A stretch of DNA of 64,000 nt, from contig CAVXVZ010000011.1 of NCBI GenBank assembly GCA_963765375.1, positions 248,001-312,000 of the forward strand, written 5' to 3'. Positions 58,872 through 64,000 of this stretch are shown piece after piece. The notes under the pieces were generated by a model. It saw only the letters and a program-made list of their open reading frames with translations, was not told the DNA's origin and did no database searches. The position numbers and the translations under genes were made by a program. How positions within the stretch are numbered: position 1 is the first letter of the stretch; each line of letters begins with the position of its first letter. This stretch comes from Roseiarcus sp963765375 (lineage in GTDB: Bacteria; Pseudomonadota; Alphaproteobacteria; Rhizobiales; Beijerinckiaceae).

Positions 58872-60137
58872 TCACTTGGCGTTGTTAAGCGCTTTGTCGA
58901 GTTCCGCGACGGCAGCGTCCGAACTCTTGATCTCGCCGTGGAAGAACTTGGTCACGACGTCATGATAGGCTCCTGCGATCGCCGGAGGCTGCGCGTAGTT
59001 CTGCGCCATCGAGCCAACAAACTTGCCATCCGCGTTCGCGGCCTTCACGTCGGCAATGCCCTTCTTGCCGCAGCTGTCGAAAGCGGTGTCGGGAACGTCC
59101 ATGCGCGCGGGGACCGAACCCTTGACGACGTTGAACGCCGACTGGAAGCTGATGCTCATCGTGGCGTCGGCCAGCGCGAGCTGCGCCGCCTTACGATCCG
59201 CGGGAACGTTGAACATCGCGAACATGTCGGTGTTGTAGATCACTGAACCATCGGTACCGGGGAAGCGATAGCAGAGGAAGTCCTTGTCCGCCTTTTGATT
59301 GGCGTTGACGAACTCGCCCTTGGCCCAGTCGCCCATCACCTGCACCAGCGCGTCGCCCTTGATCACCATCGCCGTGGCGAGGTTCCAGTCGCGGCCGGCA
59401 TAGTTCGGGTCGGTATAGGCGCGCAGCTTGGCCAAGTTGTCGAACGCCTTCTTCATCGTATCCGACTTCAGCGCGCTCTCGTCGAGATCGATGAACGCCT
59501 TCTTGTAGAAGTCGATGCCGCCGGTCGAGGCGACGACGAAGTCGAACAGGGTGGCTTCCTGCCAGGGCTGACCGCCGAGCGCGAGGGGAATGATTCCGGC
59601 CGTCTTGGCCTTGTCGAGCAGAGCGACGAATTCGTCGAAGGTCTTCGGCTGCGTACCGCCAATCTTTTCCATTGCCGCCTTGTTGAGCCAAATCCAGTTG
59701 ACGGAATGGATGTTAACGGGAACGGCGTCCCACTTTCCGTTGGTGGTGGTGAACTTCTGCAACGCCGTGGGAACGACCTTTGCCCAGCCCTCTTTGTCGG
59801 CGAGCGAAGTGATATCGCCGAGCTTGCCCGCTTCCGCATAGTCGACAGCGTAATAGCCGAGGATCTGCGAGGCAGTCGGCGGATTGCCGGCTGCAACCAT
59901 CGCCTTCAGCGCCGTCATCGCGCCTTCGCCGCCGCCGCCTGCGACAGGAACGTCCTTCCAGGTATAGCCTTCCTTCGCCAGATCCTGCTTGAGAACGTTC
60001 AGCGCGGCCGCTTCGCCGCCGGACGTCCACCAATGCAGCATCTGAACTTCCTTGACGTCAGCCGCCCCGGCCCCCGCCGCGAACCCGATCACCGAGACGG
60101 CCATCGCGCTGGCCATCAACGTGGTTTGAAGTTTCAT
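58872..60137 (-). CDS. Sugar ABC transporter periplasmic binding protein (GtsA-like)
   Basis: A 421-residue precursor with signal peptide (MASAMAVSVIGFAAGAGA, cut near residue 25), then VQMLHWWTSGGEAAALNVLK, GYTWKDVPVAGGGGEGAMTA and NPPTASQILG. This pattern is that of GtsA, the glucose/mannose binding protein described in Pseudomonas. It captures the sugar in the periplasm and hands it to GtsB/GtsC. Glucose or mannose is the likely ligand, but related aldoses are possible. Confidence 0.9.
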   Translation of the reverse strand: MKLQTTLMASAMAVSVIGFAAGAGAADVKEVQMLHWWTSGGEAAALNVLKQDLAKEGYTWKDVPVAGGGGEGAMTALKAMVAAGNPPTASQILGYYAVDYAEAGKLGDITSLADKEGWAKVVPTALQKFTTTNGKWDAVPVNIHSVNWIWLNKAAMEKIGGTQPKTFDEFVALLDKAKTAGIIPLALGGQPWQEATLFDFVVASTGGIDFYKKAFIDLDESALKSDTMKKAFDNLAKLRAYTDPNYAGRDWNLATAMVIKGDALVQVMGDWAKGEFVNANQKADKDFLCYRFPGTDGSVIYNTDMFAMFNVPADRKAAQLALADATMSISFQSAFNVVKGSVPARMDVPDTAFDSCGKKGIADVKAANADGKFVGSMAQNYAQPPAIAGAYHDVVTKFFHGEIKSSDAAVAELDKALNNAK

Positions 60138-60262
60138 GTTCTACCCTTCCTAAACGTCACTCTCCCGCCGGATGCGGTCCGGCCCCGTTCCCAGAAGCGA
60201 TTCACACTTCCGATCCTAAATCCCCGCGCCGTGCCGCGGGAACGACCAACTCATTATGGACG

Positions 60263-60288
60263 TGAAACGCCTCTTTCAATAGCGTTCA
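60263..60288 (-). promoter_or_regulatory. Candidate operator upstream of the gtsA-like gene
   Basis: TGAAACGC (60263-60270) and GCGTTCA (60282-60288) form an imperfect inverted repeat (arms TGA-ACGC) about 130 bp upstream of the binding-protein start and close to the end of the hydratase gene. It may be a site of the LacI-type regulator at the window end. Symmetry only; no binding data. Confidence 0.3.
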
Positions 60289-60299
60289 TGAAGCTTATC

Positions 60300-61073
60300 T
60301 CATCGGCCGACAAAGGTCGGCGCCCGTTTATCCCGAAACGCTGCGACGCCCTCGGCGAGATCCTCAGTCGTTGCGGTCAAGGCGCCGGCCAGTCCTTCGA
60401 TTGGAGCGTCACGATCCTCTCCTTCAGCGAAATTGATCATCGCTTTGATCATCTGCACCGCAACGGGGCCTCGCTTGGCGACGTCCGCGGCGATGGTCTC
60501 AGCGCGCACGACCCCTTCGCCCTTCCGAGTCACCTCGTCGACCAACCCGAGCGCGAGCGCCTCTTCAGCGGTAAACATTGCGCCCGCCAGCGCCATGCGC
60601 CGCACGACTGACGGTCCAAATCGCCGCACCAGTCTTTGGGTGCCGGACCAACCGGGCGCCATGCCGAGGCCAGACTCGGGAAGGCCGAGTTTGATCCCGC
60701 TTTCGGCAACGCGGATGTCCGCGACCGCGGCGAGCTCCAAGCCGCCGCCGAACGCGTGACCGGTCAGCGCGGCGATCAGGGGGACCCGTAGCCGCGCAAG
60801 CGCTTCGAAGGCGCGGTGCCCCGCGCGCGTCCAGTCGCGCCACATCTCCAACGCGGGAAGCCCGCCCCACGCGGCGATGTCGCCGCCAGCGCAAAAAGCT
60901 TTGCCGTCACCGGAAAGAATTGCAACTCGGGCGTCCCGCGAGGCCTCGATTGCGCGGGCGGCCTCAGCGAGCGCGTCGACCATCGCGCGATCGAGTGCGT
61001 TCAGCTTGTCAGCCCGCTTCATCGTGAGACGCGCGAGAGGGCCTTCAAACGTAAGCGCAACGAAAGGACTCAT
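60300..61073 (-). CDS. Enoyl-CoA hydratase/isomerase family protein
   Basis: 257 residues from MSPFVALTFEGPLARLTMKR. The crotonase fold is shown by GDGKAFCAGGDIAAWGGL (oxyanion hole) and ALTGHAFGGGLELAAVADIR, then LPESGLGMAPGWSGTQRLVR with the catalytic Glu position retained. It hydrates or isomerises an acyl-CoA. It overlaps the CoA-transferase stop by 4 bases, so the two act in one pathway. The crotonase paralogue cannot be assigned a substrate from sequence. Confidence 0.9.
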   Translation of the reverse strand: MSPFVALTFEGPLARLTMKRADKLNALDRAMVDALAEAARAIEASRDARVAILSGDGKAFCAGGDIAAWGGLPALEMWRDWTRAGHRAFEALARLRVPLIAALTGHAFGGGLELAAVADIRVAESGIKLGLPESGLGMAPGWSGTQRLVRRFGPSVVRRMALAGAMFTAEEALALGLVDEVTRKGEGVVRAETIAADVAKRGPVAVQMIKAMINFAEGEDRDAPIEGLAGALTATTEDLAEGVAAFRDKRAPTFVGR

Positions 61074-62671
61074 TGAAGCGGCTCCAGGGCAGGACGGAAC
61101 TGGAGATTGATCGGCGGGGGATGAAACAGCGCCGAATCCATCTGCCGCAGTTCCGGGGCCACCGCCAGCGGAAACTCGGCCTGACCAAGGACGTCGCGCT
61201 TCAAATCGACGCCCGGGGCCAACTCGACAACCGTTACGCCTTCCGGCTCCAAGCGAAGGACGCACCGTTCAGTGACATAGAGAATTTCCTGGCTCTGAGC
61301 GATCGCCCGAGGGCCCGAAAAGGAGATCTGCTCGACAGAGTGGACGAGCTTCTTGACCTTGCCTTCCTTCGAAACCGTCACCGCCCCGTCGCTGACCTCG
61401 AGTTTTGCGCCGGCGGTGAAATAGCCGGAGAAAACAATCTTCCTCGCGCGCGCCGTGATGTCGACGAAGCCGCCCGCTCCCGCCGTCACGTGAGGGCGCA
61501 CGCCGAGCTTGGACACGTTGACGGAGCCCAGGCGATCGATCTGCAGGAACGAGAGCAGCGACATGTCAAAGCCGCCGCCCTGGAAGTAAGTGAACTGAGC
61601 CGGCGACGGCACGATCGCCTCGGCGTTGGAGGCGCAACCGAATTGGAAATCGAGCAACGGCACGCCCCCCACGGCCCCTTGTTCGATGACCCAGGTCACG
61701 GCGCCATGCCTGCCCTCCTCGATCAGGATCCGGGGCACGTTCGCAGAAATGCCGAAACCGATGTTGACCGCATCGCCCTCGCGCAATTCCTGGGCTACCC
61801 GTCGCGCGATGACCTTGGCGATATCGAACTTCGGCGTCTCGAAGGACCACAACGGACGAAAGATCTCGCCAGAAATGGCGGGTTCGTAAGTCGTGTGAGT
61901 CGTCTGCAATTGATCCGGCGCGATAACGATGTAGTCGACGAGTATGCCGGGCACGACGACGTCGTGAGGGCGCAGCGTACCCGACGCGGCAAGCCGTTTG
62001 ACTTGTGCGATCACAACCCCGCCGTTGTTGCGCACTGCAAGGGCTTGATCGAGCGGCCCGAGAATGCCCCCTTCGTGCTCGTATGAGAGATTTCCTCTTT
62101 CGTCAGCAGTGGTTGCGCGAATGATCGCGATCTGCGGAGTGATGGTCGGGAAGAACAGCCACTCGTCGCCAGCGAAATTGACGCGTTCCACGATCGGCTC
62201 CGACGCCGCTCTTGCGTTCATGGCGCAGCCTTCGTGGACGGGATCGACGAACGTATCCATTCCCACTTTTGTCAGAACGCCCGGCCGTTTCGCCGCCGCC
62301 TCGCGATGAATATCAAACAGGATACCCGACGGCACGTTATAGGCCGGGATCGCGTCGCCAGTGATCATCTTCCAAATTGCGGGCGGCTCGGCGGAAGATG
62401 GGCCGGACGGATAGGAGCCAGCCAAAACCCGGGCGAGGCACCCCGCCTTCGCCAGATGGTCCACACCCTTCACTCCCCACATGTCGCCCGCCGCGATCGG
62501 GTGGAGGGTCGTCAGGTTCCGCGGATGACCCTCGGCCTCGAACCGTTCTCCGATCGCAGCCAACGTGTGGTCGGGGCAACCCAGCGCTGAAGACGAGGAG
62601 ACTGTGACGATCGCGCCATCGGGAATCAGACGAGCGGCGTCCGAGGCGGAAATTACCTTTTGCCTGCCCAT
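61070..62671 (-). CDS. Fused alpha/beta acyl-CoA:carboxylate CoA-transferase (family I)
   Basis: 533 residues in one chain, with the alpha half (ISASDAARLIPDGAIVTVSS, HPIAAGDMWGVKG) and the beta half (NIGFGISANVPRILIEEGRH, VIEQGAVGGVPLLDFQFGC). The Glu in EQGAVGG is at the position of the catalytic glutamate of YdiF/propionate CoA-transferase types. It activates a carboxylic acid by CoA transfer, feeding the enoyl-CoA hydratase encoded next. Start ATG at 62671; it lies 20 bases after the Gfo/Idh gene stop. Confidence 0.9.
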   Translation of the reverse strand: MGRQKVISASDAARLIPDGAIVTVSSSSALGCPDHTLAAIGERFEAEGHPRNLTTLHPIAAGDMWGVKGVDHLAKAGCLARVLAGSYPSGPSSAEPPAIWKMITGDAIPAYNVPSGILFDIHREAAAKRPGVLTKVGMDTFVDPVHEGCAMNARAASEPIVERVNFAGDEWLFFPTITPQIAIIRATTADERGNLSYEHEGGILGPLDQALAVRNNGGVVIAQVKRLAASGTLRPHDVVVPGILVDYIVIAPDQLQTTHTTYEPAISGEIFRPLWSFETPKFDIAKVIARRVAQELREGDAVNIGFGISANVPRILIEEGRHGAVTWVIEQGAVGGVPLLDFQFGCASNAEAIVPSPAQFTYFQGGGFDMSLLSFLQIDRLGSVNVSKLGVRPHVTAGAGGFVDITARARKIVFSGYFTAGAKLEVSDGAVTVSKEGKVKKLVHSVEQISFSGPRAIAQSQEILYVTERCVLRLEPEGVTVVELAPGVDLKRDVLGQAEFPLAVAPELRQMDSALFHPPPINLQFRPALEPLQ

Positions 62672-62691
62672 GCTAACCTCAGACAGTCAGA

Positions 62692-63687
62692 TCAATCGGC
62701 GTCTCCACGCCGGATCGCGCCGAATTCGAGAGCGGAGACGGCGACGCTCAGTGACTTGACCCCATCTTCGCCCGTTGCGGACGGCGCGCCCCGTCCCTGG
62801 GTAGCCTCCTGGAAGAGGCGGATCGAACGCACGTACAGTTTTTCGTGATCCACACTAAGCGCCTCGTCGCCAGAGGAAGTCCGGAGCAGAACGTCGCCCT
62901 TCGGCGCCTGGGTCATGCAATCTCTGCCGATCAACGAACCCGAGTCTCCGTGCACTTCGAACCCGGTGGTCGCGTATTTGGTTGTGAATCCGTCATGGAA
63001 CTGCGCGAGCAACCCTTTGGAAAAGCGGATGACGCCCATGGCGCCGTCCTCCAGGCCCGCCTGGCCCATGCCTCCGTGCGAACTCATCGCAATCACCGAC
63101 GTTGGTTCGTCGTCGAGCACGAAGCGCAAAGTGTCCGCGTCATGGACAGTGATGTCCAACATGACGCCTCCCCCGGCCTCCGGCCGATCAAGTCGCCACC
63201 CCTGCAAATGCGCGGGCAGATAGACCGAGTGGAAGACACGGGCGAACAACGGCTTGCCAATTCTCCCCTCCATGATCGCCGCGCGCATGGCTCGGTAAGT
63301 CGCCGCGTTGCGAAGATGATGGTTTGTGCCCATGACCACTCCCCGCCTGCGGCATTCGGCGACCATTGCGCGCGCGTCGGCAAGCGCCAGCGCCAGGGGT
63401 TTCTCGCAAAGCACGTGTTTGCCGGCGGCGGCCGCCGCAAAGACTTGGTCGCGATGCAGATTGTTCGTGGTCGATATGTAGACGGCGTCGATTTCCTTCG
63501 ACGCAACGAGGTCGGCGAGGCTCGTCGTCGCATGCCCGATCCCATGCTCGCGCGCGTATTTTGCGGCGCGATCGGCGTCAGCGCTCATGACGGAAACGAC
63601 CTCGCCTCCGTTGGCTCGAAACGCGCCGATCATATGCTCCGCCGCAATCGTGCTGGCTCCGATCACTCCCCAACGGAGTTTCGTCAT
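62692..63687 (-). CDS. Gfo/Idh/MocA-family NAD(P)-dependent oxidoreductase
   Basis: 331 residues: Rossmann GVIGASTIAAEHMIGAF, the CEKPLALALADAR motif with the catalytic Lys, and VMLDITVHDADTLRFVLDDE for the substrate domain. These enzymes oxidise sugars, inositols or related polyols and sometimes 3-keto-sugars. The start overlaps the LacI-type regulator stop by 4 bases (ATGA). With the GMC enzymes and GtsA-like importer it suggests a sugar or cyclitol oxidation pathway. Confidence 0.9.
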   Translation of the reverse strand: MTKLRWGVIGASTIAAEHMIGAFRANGGEVVSVMSADADRAAKYAREHGIGHATTSLADLVASKEIDAVYISTTNNLHRDQVFAAAAAGKHVLCEKPLALALADARAMVAECRRRGVVMGTNHHLRNAATYRAMRAAIMEGRIGKPLFARVFHSVYLPAHLQGWRLDRPEAGGGVMLDITVHDADTLRFVLDDEPTSVIAMSSHGGMGQAGLEDGAMGVIRFSKGLLAQFHDGFTTKYATTGFEVHGDSGSLIGRDCMTQAPKGDVLLRTSSGDEALSVDHEKLYVRSIRLFQEATQGRGAPSATGEDGVKSLSVAVSALEFGAIRRGDAD

Positions 63688-64000
63688 GCGCGCGCTTCCA
63701 TTTTATTCGCGTTCGAAGCGCCGCACGAGGCGCGGACGACCAAGGTTGTCGGGCTCAGAACTGTCTCCGGTTCAAAGTCGCCTGTTGCAAGTTGACGCAT
63801 CAGCAGTTGCGCCGCGCGAGAGCCAAGATTGCGGCCGTTGACCCCGACGCTGCTCAATGCGGGAAGCGTATGTTTGGCCTCTTCAATGTCGTCGAAGCCG
63901 ATCACTGCGAAATCCCTGCCAACCGAAATCCCCGCCTCGGTAAGCGCGCGGACAAGCCCGATCGCGACGACGTCGTTGTAGCAAAGGGCTGCGGTCGCAG
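63684..64000 (-). CDS. LacI-family regulator, C-terminal part (5' end outside window)
   Basis: The minus frame from base 64000 reads ATAALCYNDVVAIGLVRALT and FAVIGFDDIEEAKHTLPALS, the ligand-binding domain of LacI/GalR regulators, then VNGRNLGSRAAQLLMRQLAT near the C-terminus. The DNA-binding N-terminus is cut off. It is first in an operon with Gfo/Idh, CoA-transferase and hydratase genes, and is the likely regulator of the whole sugar locus. Confidence 0.88.
   Translation of the reverse strand, partial: ATAALCYNDVVAIGLVRALTEAGISVGRDFAVIGFDDIEEAKHTLPALSSVGVNGRNLGSRAAQLLMRQLATGDFEPETVLSPTTLVVRASCGASNANKMEARA

Overview
The window is GC-rich throughout apart from one AT-richer gene, and looks like an alphaproteobacterial chromosome, most likely of the order Hyphomicrobiales. 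This is an inference. It rests on the minus-strand gene order rlpA, tmk, holB, metG, tatD, metallo-beta-lactamase; a short MetG without zinc ligands; two Ku genes with LigD; GGAAC-type (EcfG-like) promoter motifs; and CCTCTCCC/GGGAGAGG hairpins between genes. No replication origin, rRNA operon or CRISPR array is visible. Much of the window is housekeeping and transport, mixed with several scars and accessory genes.

Layout. 1-3.2 kb: a tRNA-Pro with its own promoter, a 2H phosphoesterase, small membrane and secreted proteins, and a decayed vapBC toxin-antitoxin pair fused to a GNAT acetyltransferase remnant. 3.2-11.1 kb: an M20 peptidase, then metallo-hydrolase, tatD, metG, holB, a frameshifted tmk and rlpA. 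11.1-13.6 kb: a large gap holding a possible small RNA, then a YjbQ-family gene and an AI-2E-family permease. 13.7-18.9 kb: a non-homologous end-joining island (ku, ligD split into phosphoesterase-ligase and polymerase genes, a second ku, and an SRAP/YedK abasic-site protein), with EcfG-like promoter motifs at both ends. 19.1-26 kb: a transposon-end remnant, an adenylate cyclase with TPRs, an M20D amidohydrolase, a second AI-2E permease and a membrane metallophosphoesterase.

26-36 kb: an RND efflux adaptor and pump separated by an AT-rich FkbM-like methyltransferase that looks newly inserted; an LVIVD beta-propeller protein with an in-frame amber stop; a GntP permease with a patatin-like lipase; and a frameshifted membrane protein. 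36-37 kb: an orphan contractile-tail tube protein and a 21-bp minisatellite. 37-42.5 kb: a seven-gene Mrp-type cation/proton antiporter operon joined mostly by 4-bp overlaps. 43.9-52.3 kb: a PhoB-like regulator, a DUF763 protein, an MscS channel with a cyclic-nucleotide-binding-like domain, and an operon of HlyD, a double ABC-2 permease and a second HlyD without an ATPase. 52.6-64 kb: a sugar-type locus with a LacI regulator (cut by the window end), a Gfo/Idh dehydrogenase, a CoA-transferase, an enoyl-CoA hydratase, a gtsABCD-like ABC importer and two GMC oxidoreductases.

Three breaks in reading frame (tmk, a membrane protein, possibly ligD) can each be explained by one base, two of them in AAA runs. 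Sequencing or assembly error must therefore be excluded before any biological reading of them. The strongest candidates for something new are the NHEJ island with its symmetric promoter element, the ATPase-less double permease between two HlyD proteins, and the orphan tail-tube gene.
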